This document shows, one piece after another, positions 26,750 to 35,804 of a stretch of DNA of 64,000 nucleotides (positions within the stretch are counted from its first letter, which is position 1; each line of letters starts with the position of its first letter). This DNA comes from Calditrichaceae bacterium (GTDB lineage Bacteria > Calditrichota > Calditrichia > RBG-13-44-9 > J075), in assembly GCA_013360445.1 (NCBI GenBank), contig JABWBP010000019.1:33418-97417 (forward strand), in the 5' to 3' direction. The position numbers and the translations under genes were made by a program. A model generated the notes under the pieces. The model searched no databases. It had not been told where the DNA came from and worked only from the letters and a program-made list of their open reading frames with translations.

Positions 26750-27931
26750 TTAGGGGAAATCTTTGAACCCGGCAGAAAATACCGCTTTTCCCCCTTCCAG
26801 CGCCCGTTGATAGAGCGTTAAAAATTCCCCGGCGGTCCATTCCGCATCGTGCTGCAAGGCCCATTCCCGGGCGTTGCGGCGGATGTTTTCCCACTCTTCC
26901 GGGCGGCGGAGCAGGAAGAGCAGCTTTTCCGCCAGCATTTTATCGTCGCCCACCGGGGCGGCGACGGCGCAGGATTCCCCTAAATCGGCGATCAATCCCA
27001 CTGCGGTTCCGGCGATTGCGACGCCGGCCGCGGCCGCCTCCGCAATCACGATTCCCTGTCCTTCATAATAAGAAGTGTGCAGGAGCGCCTGCGCCCATTG
27101 GTAGTGAGCGGGCAGCTCCGCGTGGGAAAGGTGGCCGGTAAAGGCAACCTTTCCGGCGATTCCCAATTCCGCGGCCAGGGATTGCAGTTCTCCGTTCAGG
27201 TAATCCGGCCCCACAATGCGCAATTCGCACGCCGCTTCCCGGCTGACCCGGGCGAAGGTTCGCAGCAGGGTGGGTTGATCCTTCACCTCGGTCAAATTTC
27301 CCACGTGTAAAAAACGGTACGGGGGGAGCAGTTTCTTCTCCCCGGGCGGGTAAAACTGCGCTTCCGCGCCATAGGGAATGATGCGAATCCCTTCCCGCTC
27401 CAATCCGAAGCGCCGCAACTCCTGCTCCTGGAAGCGGGTGAGCGCGGTTAGCTCCCCGGCGCGGCGACAGGTCCACAGGGTGATTTTTTTCAAACGGGGA
27501 TGATACATATTTCCATAACGTATTTGCGGAACGCAGGCCGCCTCCCCGCCTTGCAGGCTGACGATGGAGGGAATGCGCAGCAATTTGCCTAACATAACCG
27601 CCAGGAACCCGGCGGGAAAAGCCCAGAAACCGTGAACGAGGCAGTATCTTTCAGTGAAATGATCCTTCAGAAGCAGCCCGGCCAGCCGCGCCATGCGGGC
27701 GGGGAGCGGATCGCCGTGCCGGCCCGGCGCCGCGCGCAGGCGGAAAACCGGCCCTCCGGAAAGAGGCGCTGCCGGAAGCACCCGGGAAAGCGAATACACC
27801 GTTACCCCGAATTCCTTCGCAATCCGCGCCAGCAGGTTAGCCAGCGGGGCGAGGGGTTTCCCGCCTTCCGGGGTTTCTCCCACTCCCCCCGGAACGATAA
27901 TGGCGATACGCCTGGTTTGGGATTTTTGCAT
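26750..27931 (-). CDS. Glycosyltransferase family 4
   Basis: A 393-residue GT-B enzyme. IIVPGGVGETPEGGKPLAPL lies near the N-terminus; YRFLHVGNLTEVKDQPTLLR and the donor site YYEGQGIVIAEAAAAGVAIA lie in the second domain. It follows the GT9 gene across a repeat-filled 150-base spacer and precedes a GT2 gene by 41 bases, so it belongs to a surface glycan pathway. The sugar is not predictable. Confidence 0.88.
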   Translation of the reverse strand: MQKSQTRRIAIIVPGGVGETPEGGKPLAPLANLLARIAKEFGVTVYSLSRVLPAAPLSGGPVFRLRAAPGRHGDPLPARMARLAGLLLKDHFTERYCLVHGFWAFPAGFLAVMLGKLLRIPSIVSLQGGEAACVPQIRYGNMYHPRLKKITLWTCRRAGELTALTRFQEQELRRFGLEREGIRIIPYGAEAQFYPPGEKKLLPPYRFLHVGNLTEVKDQPTLLRTFARVSREAACELRIVGPDYLNGELQSLAAELGIAGKVAFTGHLSHAELPAHYQWAQALLHTSYYEGQGIVIAEAAAAGVAIAGTAVGLIADLGESCAVAAPVGDDKMLAEKLLFLLRRPEEWENIRRNAREWALQHDAEWTAGEFLTLYQRALEGGKAVFSAGFKDFP

Positions 27932-27957
27932 TCTGCTTGCCTGGTGGTTTAAATTTC

Positions 27958-28084
27958 AATAGGCAGTAGGCAACAAATTGGCAATTGCTAATTGGCAATT
28001 GCCAATTGCCAATTTTATCCCTCTCCTGCCCTCGATCTTCTCCCCTGGCTACTTGCCTACTGGCTACTTGCCTACTGCCTACTG
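27958..28084. repeat. Word-iterated intergenic repeat (GGCAATTGCC and CTACTTGCCTA)
   Basis: Left half: TAGGCAGTAGGCAAC then AATTGGCAATTGCTAATTGG and further GGCAATTGCC words. Right half: CTACTTGCCTACTGGCTACT and further copies ending CCTACTG. The left GCAGTAGGC word is the complement of the right GCCTACTGC, so the ends can pair. The TAG stop of the GT9 gene (28079-28081, minus) lies inside the last CCTACTG word. The element sits inside the glycan operon. Confidence 0.7.
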
Positions 28085-29110
28085 AAAACTTTTCCTCTCC
28101 AACAGCTCCCGCGCTTTTTCAAATACGAACGCCGGCGTAAAACGGCTCAGGCAGCGCACGTCGCCGAAGCGGCATTGCGCTTCCATGCACTCGCCGCAGG
28201 GTAAATCCGCGGAATTCAGGCACCGGGAAAATTCCCCCTGCGGCGCCGACCAGTCGCTGCGGCTGGAACCGAACAACGCCAGGGTGGGAATTCCCGCCGC
28301 CCAGGCCATGTGCATCAGCCCGGAATCCTCCGTGAGCGCCAAATCCGCGTGACGAAGAATGGCGAGCGCTTCCGCGGGGGTGGTTTTCCCCACCAAGTTC
28401 AATAAAGCGTCTCCCAAATGTTGTTTCAAGTAGCGCGCTTTTTCCGCCAGCGCTCCAACCCCCAATATCAGGAATTGGGTTTTTTCGTCGGCGTCTTTCA
28501 GCCAGAGCCGGGCAAACTCCCGGTAATTATCTAACGGCCAGTTCCGGCTGGGGAAAAACCCCCCGGGATTCAACACGATGAGGCGGCAGCCCGGTTCCCG
28601 GCCCCCGGCGCGAAGTATCTCTAATCCGCGGGAGGCATTCTTCAATTTCAAGGGAGAAATGCCCGTCCCGCCCAGCCCCGCCGCTTCGATAGCCCGGCGG
28701 GTGCGCTCCCCGGCGGAGAGGGGCGAAAAACGGTCGAATTCGCTCCAGCAGGGCGGATTCAGGGCCTTGCGGAGCGCGCGGCTGAGGGGATTGCGCTGCA
28801 AGTCGATGACCGCCTCGTAGCGCTGCATCCATAGCTTCGGGAGCAACCGGAGCGCGTGGAAACTTTGCATTTTGAAATTTCTTCCCCCCGCAATGGCGAA
28901 AACCCGCCCGAAAAGCTCCAGATTCCGGGGAATATCGCTTACTTCCTCCCGGGTCAAAAAGTCGATGCGCGTTTCCGGCAAACGCTCCTTCAAGCTCTGC
29001 AAATAAGGAAGGGTAATCACCACGTCGCCGTGGGCCTGCAAGCGCACGGCTAAGATCTTTTTCGGCGGGCGGGGAAGACGCCAGGGTCGGGCGGTGATCG
29101 GTTCGGTCAT
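28079..29110 (-). CDS. Glycosyltransferase family 9 (heptosyltransferase-like)
   Basis: A 343-residue GT9 enzyme of the ADP-heptose:LPS heptosyltransferase family. It shows KILAVRLQAHGDVVITLPYL at residues 18-37, LIVLNPGGFFPSRNWPLDNY in the second domain, and ADLALTEDSGLMHMAWAAGI, then LFGSSRSDWSAPQG. A late cysteine cluster (CGECMEAQCRFGDVRC) also occurs in other GT9 proteins. It should add a sugar to the inner core of LPS or a related glycolipid on the cytoplasmic face. It is 24 bases downstream of the deaminase gene. Confidence 0.88.
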   Translation of the reverse strand: MTEPITARPWRLPRPPKKILAVRLQAHGDVVITLPYLQSLKERLPETRIDFLTREEVSDIPRNLELFGRVFAIAGGRNFKMQSFHALRLLPKLWMQRYEAVIDLQRNPLSRALRKALNPPCWSEFDRFSPLSAGERTRRAIEAAGLGGTGISPLKLKNASRGLEILRAGGREPGCRLIVLNPGGFFPSRNWPLDNYREFARLWLKDADEKTQFLILGVGALAEKARYLKQHLGDALLNLVGKTTPAEALAILRHADLALTEDSGLMHMAWAAGIPTLALFGSSRSDWSAPQGEFSRCLNSADLPCGECMEAQCRFGDVRCLSRFTPAFVFEKARELLERKSFQ

Positions 29111-29134
29111 GGTGCGAGAGATTTTTTCCCGGGA

Positions 29135-29731
29135 TCAGGGATTTTTCGGTTTTTTGAGGCGCTCCGGGTAATCCGGGTGCAAATAGAACAAAGAATCCTG
29201 CAATGCCGCGGGCTGCAAGGCTTCCCGTTTCCAGAAGTAGCGGAACAGGCGGGCGTCCTGCCGCAGGTTATCCGCAAGGGGCTTTTCTTTCAAAAAACAG
29301 ACCTTTTGGATGTTGTAGATCACCAGCGCCCCGGCGCACATCATGCAGGGTTCAAAGGTGGTGATCAGCCAGAGGGAATCGCGATCCAGGGCCTGGAACT
29401 GCTGAAAACCCAGGGAGTCGAGAGCCTCGGAAATCGCGTTGATCTCCGCGTGTTCCCCGGCGCGACGGTTCCGCACCACGGTGTTGTATCCCCGCCCGAT
29501 AATTTCACCCCGGTAGATCAGCAGCGAGGCCACCGGAACATCGCGGGTCTCCAGACTGCGCAGGGCCAATTGCACCAGTTCCTGCCTGTACCCCGGGGGC
29601 GTTTCGGAAGCGGGGCGGAACAGGCGCCATTGGGAGTGCAAGAGAAAGACGATCCCCGCCATAAAAGCGGCGTGCAGGATGATCAGCCAGGTCCATTTCA
29701 AGATTTTGGGAATGCGAATGCGCCGGCGCAT
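29135..29731 (-). CDS. Membrane-anchored TadA/CDA-fold deaminase
   Basis: A 198-residue protein with a single N-terminal membrane helix (ILKWTWLIILHAAFMAGIVF, residues ~14-33) followed by a cytidine-deaminase-fold domain. The zinc motifs are present: HAE in RAGEHAEINAISEAL and PCxxC in FEPCMMCAGALVIYNIQKVC. The catalytic domain resembles nucleoside/guanine or tRNA-adenosine deaminases. Residues before the helix are strongly basic, so the catalytic domain is predicted outside the cytoplasm, or inside if the topology is reversed. The gene lies 8 bases after the SGNH hydrolase gene within the glycan operon, an unusual place for a deaminase. The substrate is unknown. Confidence 0.8.
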   Translation of the reverse strand: MRRRIRIPKILKWTWLIILHAAFMAGIVFLLHSQWRLFRPASETPPGYRQELVQLALRSLETRDVPVASLLIYRGEIIGRGYNTVVRNRRAGEHAEINAISEALDSLGFQQFQALDRDSLWLITTFEPCMMCAGALVIYNIQKVCFLKEKPLADNLRQDARLFRYFWKREALQPAALQDSLFYLHPDYPERLKKPKNP

Positions 29732-29739
29732 GGTTTAGG

Positions 29740-30816
29740 TTACCTCAGTTCTAAGCGGTTGAAAATCTCGTGCAACTGTTCGGCGATGAGCCGGTTGCCG
29801 CGGTCGTTCAAATGGGCAATGTCCCCGGCAAACAACGCTCTGCGCTCCTGAAAAGGAATTTTCGAGAAAACGGCCTCGGCATCGACCACGTAAACGCCGG
29901 GGATCGCTGCCATTGCCCGGAGAATATCGTTATAGGCCCGGTGGAGATGGGCAAGGGTGCGGGGATTGGAATAGAAATTGGTATTCGACGCCGCTTCCCG
30001 GTTGTATCCCGCAGCGCCCAGGGTTTTATAGATATTTTCATCCAGGTAGGTGGGGAGGGTGAGCACCAGCGCCTTTTTGCCCTTCCGGCTCTCTCTCTTC
30101 AGGAATGTTTTTAATGATGTTTCAAAATCATCGATAAGGGCCTGGTTGTAAGTTGTCAGGCGATTGCTGCGCAGCAGGGCCGGGAAATAGAGCGCCCGGT
30201 AGAGCAAATACCCTAATCGCGACCTTTCGATGCAAAAATTCAGCGGATCGGCGAACAAGGAAGGCCGGTAGGAGCGCCGCTGCAGCCGCGCCCGCGCTTT
30301 GCCCGCGGGCAGGGTGGCGTTGACCAGGTCGTTCCAGCCGCTGAAAACGATCAAAATATCGGGATCGAATTGTGCGCAATAGCCATCATAATAGCGGATG
30401 GTTTGCGAGATGCTGCTGCCCGGCACCCCGGCATTCAGCACTGCAAAACCATCTCTTCCCAGGTGCTCTTCCAAAAGGTATCCGAAAGTAGTTTCGTCGG
30501 AAGAAGCGCCCCAGCCAAAAGCCACGGATTCCCCGATGATCATAATCTTTTTGCGGGTTTGCAGCTCTTCCGGGGCCATTTCCCGGCTGCGAAATCCCAG
30601 AGAGTTGATAAACAGGCCGGGAAGGGCGCAGCCGGGCTGAAATGCCGGGCGGTTATCCCGGTAATCCTTATTCAAACATCTTGCCGGATGGGAAGGGGAA
30701 AGCTCTTCCTGCGCAGTGACGGCGGTATAAACCCGGGCAATCGCTTCTCCCATGCCCAATGCCAACAGGAGCATCAGCAGAATAAGCGTCACATAGAAAA
30801 AGGCTCTTTTCACCAT
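29740..30816 (-). CDS. SGNH/GDSL-family hydrolase with N-terminal membrane anchor
   Basis: A 358-residue protein. An N-terminal hydrophobic helix (FFYVTLILLMLLLALGMGEA) precedes an SGNH hydrolase domain: block I IMIIGESVAFGWGASS (Ser nucleophile in GES), block II NAGVPGSSI, block III FSGWNDLVN, and block V DIAHLNDRG with the Asp-His pair. Such enzymes add or remove acyl groups; relatives in polysaccharide operons act as O-acetyl transferases or esterases on surface glycans. The position between a methyltransferase and a deaminase in a glycan operon fits glycan modification. The catalytic role is inferred. Confidence 0.85.
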   Translation of the reverse strand: MVKRAFFYVTLILLMLLLALGMGEAIARVYTAVTAQEELSPSHPARCLNKDYRDNRPAFQPGCALPGLFINSLGFRSREMAPEELQTRKKIMIIGESVAFGWGASSDETTFGYLLEEHLGRDGFAVLNAGVPGSSISQTIRYYDGYCAQFDPDILIVFSGWNDLVNATLPAGKARARLQRRSYRPSLFADPLNFCIERSRLGYLLYRALYFPALLRSNRLTTYNQALIDDFETSLKTFLKRESRKGKKALVLTLPTYLDENIYKTLGAAGYNREAASNTNFYSNPRTLAHLHRAYNDILRAMAAIPGVYVVDAEAVFSKIPFQERRALFAGDIAHLNDRGNRLIAEQLHEIFNRLELR

Positions 30817-30858
30817 GCGGTTTGTTTTCCTTTTGGGGAAAAATACCGGGGCGGCGGC

Positions 30859-31584
30859 TCACTTTTGCCCCACGTACACCAGGTTTATTCTTTTGCGCTT
30901 GAGAATCCGCTCAACCAGGCCGCGCAGCGCATTCAACCGGGAAGGGGGGTGGAAGTTGGCCGCCTCGCAAATGGCTTTCCGGAAATGCAATCCCGCCAAC
31001 AGCGCCGCTAAGGAATCCGCGCCCCAGGCGCTGAGATGCTGCCCGCGGTGGAAAATAGCGCCGCATTCCGGGCAGAGTATCTTGCCCCTCTCCAGGTTTT
31101 CCTCATTCGGCGTGGTAATAATGAGATGCCCGCCCTTTTTGAGAACCCGGTAGATGTCGCTCAAAGCCGGGTTCAACTCCTCCGGCGGCAGATGTTCGAT
31201 GGTTTCGATCAAAAAAACAGCGCCGAAGCTTTCATCCGCAAAGGGAAGGGGGAGGGTTTCCAGCACGGCCACGCCTTTGAACAGGGGGTGGTTTTCCAGG
31301 CGTTCGTTGGCGATCCCGGCTGCCACGGCAGAGAATTCCGCGCCCTGGCAGGAAATTCCGCGTTTTAGCAGAAAATCCATCAAAAAACCCGGCCCGCAGC
31401 CGAAATCTAACGCCGGGCCGGCCAGGGAAATCCCGCGGCGCTGCAGCAACTTCAACAACGCCTCCCCGGCCAATTTGCTGAAGTTGTTCTCCCGGTACCC
31501 CGGGGCGGAGGAGAGGTAATCCCAGAACCGGGCGGATTTTTCCCGGGTCCACTGGATTTCGTGAGCTAAAAAGCGATCCGCCAT
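30859..31584 (-). CDS. Class I SAM-dependent methyltransferase
   Basis: A 241-residue methyltransferase; the ATG at 31584 (MADRFLAHEIQWTREKSARF) is preferred to the longer open frame because the upstream part is not protein-like. SAM-binding motif I is ALDFGCGPGFLMDFLL, the post-motif DESFGAVFLIETIEHLPPEE is typical of methyltransferase family 11. A CPECGAIFHRGQHLSAW stretch near residue 170 recalls a structural zinc site, completed elsewhere or incomplete. It is the first gene of the minus-strand glycan operon; a sugar or lipid substrate is likely, by context. Confidence 0.85.
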   Translation of the reverse strand: MADRFLAHEIQWTREKSARFWDYLSSAPGYRENNFSKLAGEALLKLLQRRGISLAGPALDFGCGPGFLMDFLLKRGISCQGAEFSAVAAGIANERLENHPLFKGVAVLETLPLPFADESFGAVFLIETIEHLPPEELNPALSDIYRVLKKGGHLIITTPNEENLERGKILCPECGAIFHRGQHLSAWGADSLAALLAGLHFRKAICEAANFHPPSRLNALRGLVERILKRKRINLVYVGQK

Positions 31585-31789
31585 ACACCATCCCGTCTTG
31601 CAAGGGTAGGCGACAATATAATGCTTAGCCGGGAAAAGCCAAACCGAAAGCTGCGCCGCAGGGCAAATTCCCCTTCGGCATTTGCACAAATTGCTTTATT
31701 CCGCGATATTTTTACTCTATTTTTGCACGACAATCAAAAATTACGGCGAGAAATACCGGCTCAGCGCAGCATAAAGCGTACAACGCGAG

Positions 31790-32794
31790 ATGAAATCACT
31801 TAAGCTTAGCGTAACATTGATAGCCGTTCTGGCAGTACTGCTCTGCTGGGGCTGTTCCAAAAATTCTACCGATTCCGGCGGAAACGGCAACGGCGCTCCC
31901 CCGCGCCCGCCGGGAGTGCTATATTTTTCGAGCGCCAATCCCGCCCGCATTTACCAGTATGATATTCCCGCCGACCGCTTGCAGGCGCTGGCGGATGAGA
32001 ATCAATCCCCCACAGATTTCAGCGTTTCCTATGACGGCGGGGCGATGGCGTATATTTCCGGGGATTCCCTGATCGGGGTTATTGATCTGCCCACCGGGAA
32101 CCGGGCGTTTTTTACCCCGCCGGAGCGCCCGGGGGAAGGGATTGCCGTGGACCATAACGGCGGCCTGGCGGCGTTCACGGCCCGGCGGGATAGCGGCTCC
32201 GTCATCGCCCTGCTGAACATCCCGGGCGGGATATTTACTAACTTCACCGGCGATCCGCAGGTCAACGCCGCCGCTCCCTGCTTTTCCCGGCAGGGATTTC
32301 CCCTGGCCTGGCGGCAGAACGATGGTTTGTATATCCGTTCCGGGTTGAACGGGGCGAATATCCGTTTGGACAGCCAGCCGCAAACGCCGCGGGATTTCTC
32401 CCCCGCGGGAGGCTTCCTGGCCGTGGAAGCCGGAAAAGTATTCGACCTCGCCTTCCAGAGCGCCATCTTGACCGTCTTCAACGGCTCGCCGCGCTTTTTG
32501 GATGAGCGCACGGTGCTCTACCAGGATAACCACACTCACATCATTTATAAATCCGGCCTGGATGCAACCTCGGTCGAAGCGGTTACCGGGGTTTTGCAAC
32601 CGGCCGCGGTCTTCGCGCCCTCTCCCGACGGCCGCTTCCTGGCCTATTTTCACACCGTTTCCGACTCCACCCGGCTGATCATTCAAAACCTGGCCGAAAA
32701 AAGAAACGTGTTGGAAAAAACCCTTTTCAGCGGGGGAAATACCACGGTTGAAACAGCGTTTTGGCGGAATAAGCCCATTGAAAAGCGGCGTTGA
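31790..32794 (+). CDS. Beta-propeller-like lipoprotein
   Basis: A 334-residue lipoprotein. The signal peptide ends at the lipobox CWGC, and the mature chain starts with a Ser/Gly/Asn-rich linker. The remainder is beta-rich with repeated blades such as PTDFSVSYDGGAMAYISGDS and AAVFAPSPDGRFLAYFH, the pattern of WD40-like/TolB-type propellers. It probably sits in the outer or inner membrane facing the periplasm. No partner is adjacent and the function is unknown. Confidence 0.7.
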   Translation: MKSLKLSVTLIAVLAVLLCWGCSKNSTDSGGNGNGAPPRPPGVLYFSSANPARIYQYDIPADRLQALADENQSPTDFSVSYDGGAMAYISGDSLIGVIDLPTGNRAFFTPPERPGEGIAVDHNGGLAAFTARRDSGSVIALLNIPGGIFTNFTGDPQVNAAAPCFSRQGFPLAWRQNDGLYIRSGLNGANIRLDSQPQTPRDFSPAGGFLAVEAGKVFDLAFQSAILTVFNGSPRFLDERTVLYQDNHTHIIYKSGLDATSVEAVTGVLQPAAVFAPSPDGRFLAYFHTVSDSTRLIIQNLAEKRNVLEKTLFSGGNTTVETAFWRNKPIEKRR

Positions 32795-32901
32795 GCTTTC
32801 AGCGATCAGCTATCAGCAAAAGATTCGGGGATAGGCTATTTAATCGCAGAATAACACGGTAGAAATCGTATGAACACCCCCAAAACCTTCCGGAGGCCGA
32901 T

Positions 32902-33294
32902 ATGGCGCCATCTAAGCGAAAATGGCAGGTTCTGTTTGTGATATTGTTGAGCGCCGCCGGTTTTTTCGTCGGCGGGGCGGTGGGAAAGCTCAGCATTCCC
33001 GCGGGGAGCGGTTTAGCCGGCCCGGCAATTCTGCTGGGATATCTTGCCGCCGGCGCGGGGATTGCGCTGGTGATCGGCATTGTCCTGGGAATGAAGCTGA
33101 AGGGGGAGCACCTGCGGCAGGCGGCCTTCGCAGCGTTGATTTTGCTGATATTGGCGATGGCCGCGCTCTTCCTGATTCCGAAGAAGAGGATTAACGCCGC
33201 TCAACCGGCGGCGGCCTTGCGATTTCAGGCTGGAGAGGTGGGAAGCGTTCTGGCCGGATCTTGTCTAATGTTCGCTGGCTCAGCAAGGAAATGA
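32902..33294 (+). CDS. Small three-helix membrane protein next to an IS relic
   Basis: A 130-residue membrane protein with three hydrophobic segments (VLFVILLSAAGFFVGGAVGK, LAGPAILLGYLAAGAGIALV, ALILLILAMAALFLI). No family is recognised. The C-terminal ~30 residues (ALRFQAGEVGSVLAGSCLMF and on) are poorly structured and lie at the border of the IS relic region, so the original 3' end may have been lost. Confidence 0.55.
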   Translation: MAPSKRKWQVLFVILLSAAGFFVGGAVGKLSIPAGSGLAGPAILLGYLAAGAGIALVIGIVLGMKLKGEHLRQAAFAALILLILAMAALFLIPKKRINAAQPAAALRFQAGEVGSVLAGSCLMFAGSARK

Positions 33295-33447
33295 TGACTG
33301 TTACAACAACCGATTTGATCCCATGGATAGCATAAAGAATTACCCGAAAAGGTTCTATTGAAAAATAGCACCTTAGCCAATATATTGCAGCAGGTTTTAG
33401 TTTGTTCTGGAAGTTTTTACGAGATCCGGTTGAGGAAATCCCACTTT
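33295..33447. other. AT-rich border of the IS relic
   Basis: This stretch is more AT-rich than the surrounding DNA and contains no protein-like frame. It is bounded on the left by the small membrane protein gene and on the right by the 94-bp repeat. Together with the 94-bp repeat and the transposase relic it forms a composition island to about 34450. Confidence 0.4.
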
Positions 33448-33541
33448 AGGGCTTTCGCCCTTTTTATTGTACCACTGAACGCTAATGTGTTTCAATCACT
33501 CTGTGCGCTCAGTTGGGTACATTATTTTTTTCTGGCTCCCT
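33448..33541 (+). repeat. 94-bp dispersed repeat, copy A
   Basis: This copy matches the reverse complement of 49414-49507 at 93 of 94 positions. It begins with a hairpin GGGCTTTCGCCC followed by a T run, a terminator-like structure on the plus strand, and contains inverted arms GTACCACTGAACGC (33469-33482) and GCGCTCAGTTGGGTAC (33505-33520). It lies 60 bases upstream of the transposase relic start. It looks like a mobile-element end or a miniature element. Confidence 0.85.
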
Positions 33542-33601
33542 AAAAAACAATATTATTATGATCAATATTTCGACGGCAACAAATAGAAAAATTGCTTCCT
33601 C

Positions 33602-34518
33602 ATGAAAGCACTATCACCGGAAGTTTTATCCAGTTTTAAAACGGCCTTATCCCTGCTGACCGGGTATAAGAAACGTCAGCTTGCCGCAGAGTTGGCAGTG
33701 AAATTTTTTGACAGTTCAGCGCGTAAGACAGAATTTTATCTTGGTGTTCGGCGCGACATGGTAGAATTGGGTTTGCACGAGTTACGCAGCGGGATTCGTT
33801 GTGAAGACGGATATTCTCTTCGGGGTAGAAAAAAAAGGAAGAGGAATACCCAAACTTAGCATCAGAAATAGAAGAGGTATTAGCAGACGACATTCAGGTT
33901 GATCCGGATTTTAAAAGTGAACGTTGCTACGTCAAAATCACCGCGAAATGCACCCAGGAAAGACTGCAAGAAAAGTTTTGTTATAGCCGGGATAATTTCT
34001 GTGAACGCACGCTGAACAATGTATTGAACCGTTTGGGGTTTACTCTCAAGAAGGTTTTGAAAGTTAAGCCCTTGCGAAAGATACCTGAAACGGATGCAAT
34101 TTTTAAGAATGTTGGCAAACGTCATCAGGAAGCTCGCGAGGATTCCGGCATTTTGCGCATTTCTATTGATACCAAGGCGAAAGTCAAAGTCGGAAATTTG
34201 AGCCGGGGAGGCTATAGTCGAATGCGCTTTGCCCCAAGAGCAGCAGACCATGATCAACAGTGGGATGCGACCTTGATCCCCCTGGGTATTTATGAACTTA
34301 ACAGCCAACAGGTTATGATGCTTTTTGGCAATTCTTTGGAAACCACTGATTTCATTGTAGATGGTCTGGAAATGTGGTGGAATCTGCGAAGGGAGGAACT
34401 CGACCATCCCCGGGATTGTGGCGACGCCACTCCTTACGGAACACTCATTCAAAATCAACGGTATCCCGCAGCTGACAAATCTTTCACCGATTTAAAGGGA
34501 TGGGGCGGGTTGAGGTAG
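33602..34518 (+). pseudogene. ISAzo13-type transposase relic, frameshifted and 3'-truncated
   Basis: Codons 1-85 (33602-33859) give LLTGYKKRQLAAELAVKFFD and similar; the protein then continues in the -1 frame, beginning near 33838, with VDPDFKSERCYVKITAKC, RTLNNVLNRLGFTLKKVLKV, KPLRKIPETDAIF, and SIDTKAKVKVGNLSRGG, ending in STTDFIVDGLEMWW-like sequence (LETTDFIVDGLEMWWNLRRE). These blocks match the order of ISAzo13-family transposases as I know them. The frame change falls at a run of eight A (33829-33836). The family's C-terminal catalytic third is missing; matching residues stop near 34400 and the frame runs into the 3' end of the peptidase gene. It cannot make a complete enzyme. Confidence 0.75.
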
Positions 34519-35558
34519 CCGGCCAGGAATTTGTAAATCTTCAGGCGGATTTCCCTGGCCATCATAATATCCAGCCGGTCGAAGCTGTGGCCGCCGGGGG
34601 CGTCCTGGAAAATTTCGTACTCGAATTTCTTGTTCGCCGCTTTCAGGGCGTGGATGAGGTGCTCCACTTCCAACACGTGCACGTCCTCGTCGCTGGTGTT
34701 GGTGTGGATCAGCAGGGGAGTTTGCAGCTTGTCCGCGTGCCACACCGGGGAGCGGCGGCGGTACTCTTCCACGTTCTCCTCTGCGGTCTTGCCGATGTGG
34801 TAGTCCGCGGAGTAGAGTTCCCGGTAATCGTCGCCGGAATAGCCCATGCGGGAGACCAAATCGCTGACCGGCACCCCGGCAAAAGCAACTTTGTAATCTT
34901 TGGGGTGGAAGAAGATGTTCATCAGGGTGATCAATCCCCCGTGGCTCCAGCCTAAGATGCCCACCCGGTTTTCATCCACGAAATCGTAATTCTCTAACAT
35001 GTAATTGCGGGCGGCGTAAGTATCTTCCACTTCCAGCCCGCCGTAGTCGATTTGCTGGTACATCCCCTTGCCGTAGCCGGTGCTGCCGCGGTACTCCGGG
35101 GCGATGATCACGTAACCCTGCGCCGCCAGCTCCCGCACGATGTGGGTGTAGTAGGTGCTGAAATTGGCGTGCACGCCCCCGTGCGGAAACACTAACAGGG
35201 GATATTTTTTGCCCCGGTCGAGGTTGCGGGGGATGAAAACGTAGGAATAGAAGCGCAGCGGGTTCTTGGCGCCTAACGCGGTGGGATTTTTCACGTTGGC
35301 CGGCGGGGGGCCGACCTGGCGGATTTTATCCACAAAAGCGACGTCGCCCACACGGTCGAACCACAGCCCGTCGTCAATGGCCTTTTCTAGCTCGTCGAGG
35401 CGGTGGTTGAGGTTTTCGAATTGGCGGTTCAGTTTTTGAAGCTCTGCCGCCACATCCGCGGGTTGGTTCTCCTGCGCCTGCAGCAAGGCGGGAGAGAGCG
35501 CCGGCAGGGCGCAGAAAAAGTAAATGATTATCAAAAATCGGGAGATTGGAATGGCCAT
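34455..35558 (-). CDS. Prolyl-oligopeptidase-family (S9) secreted peptidase/hydrolase
   Basis: A 367-residue exported alpha/beta hydrolase. The ATG at 35558 follows GGAAAGGA and starts a signal peptide (MAIPISRFLIIIYFFCALPA). A short coiled segment (ELQKLNRQFENLNHRLDELE) precedes the catalytic domain. The nucleophile is in GILGWSHGGLITL, the aspartate in HTNTSDEDVHV and the histidine in DAPGGHSFDR. PEYRGSTGYGKGMYQQIDYG is the usual S9 segment. It lacks the N-terminal propeller of classical DPP IV-like enzymes, so it is a stand-alone catalytic domain. Its last 15 codons abut the transposase relic, and the C-terminus may have been altered by that insertion. Confidence 0.88.
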   Translation of the reverse strand: MAIPISRFLIIIYFFCALPALSPALLQAQENQPADVAAELQKLNRQFENLNHRLDELEKAIDDGLWFDRVGDVAFVDKIRQVGPPPANVKNPTALGAKNPLRFYSYVFIPRNLDRGKKYPLLVFPHGGVHANFSTYYTHIVRELAAQGYVIIAPEYRGSTGYGKGMYQQIDYGGLEVEDTYAARNYMLENYDFVDENRVGILGWSHGGLITLMNIFFHPKDYKVAFAGVPVSDLVSRMGYSGDDYRELYSADYHIGKTAEENVEEYRRRSPVWHADKLQTPLLIHTNTSDEDVHVLEVEHLIHALKAANKKFEYEIFQDAPGGHSFDRLDIMMAREIRLKIYKFLAGYLNPPHPFKSVKDLSAAGYR

Positions 35559-35804
35559 GTTGAATCCTTTCCTCACTGATCAAAGTCATTAATCGCTATG
35601 ATTGTAATTGTTCAGGGTATTTTGGACCGGATAAAAAAGCCATTCAATCCGGTTTATTCTGTGCATCCCGTCAAAAAAAACTGAGATATTGATTCGTCCG
35701 CCGTGGGACCATAAACCGGCAGCAAGGGCACATTCTATTTGAATTACAATTTAGCAAATTCTTTTTGCTCAACAGGCGAAACTTAAACGCCTCAACGCAT
35801 TTTT

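Noticed and set aside
27958..28084. Regular repeats suggesting a CRISPR array
   Set aside because: Units are 7-11 bases with no unique spacers; the layout is an inverted word array.
33880..34458. 192-codon minus-strand frame over the transposase region
   Set aside because: The plus strand encodes recognisable transposase blocks; the minus frame is its shadow.
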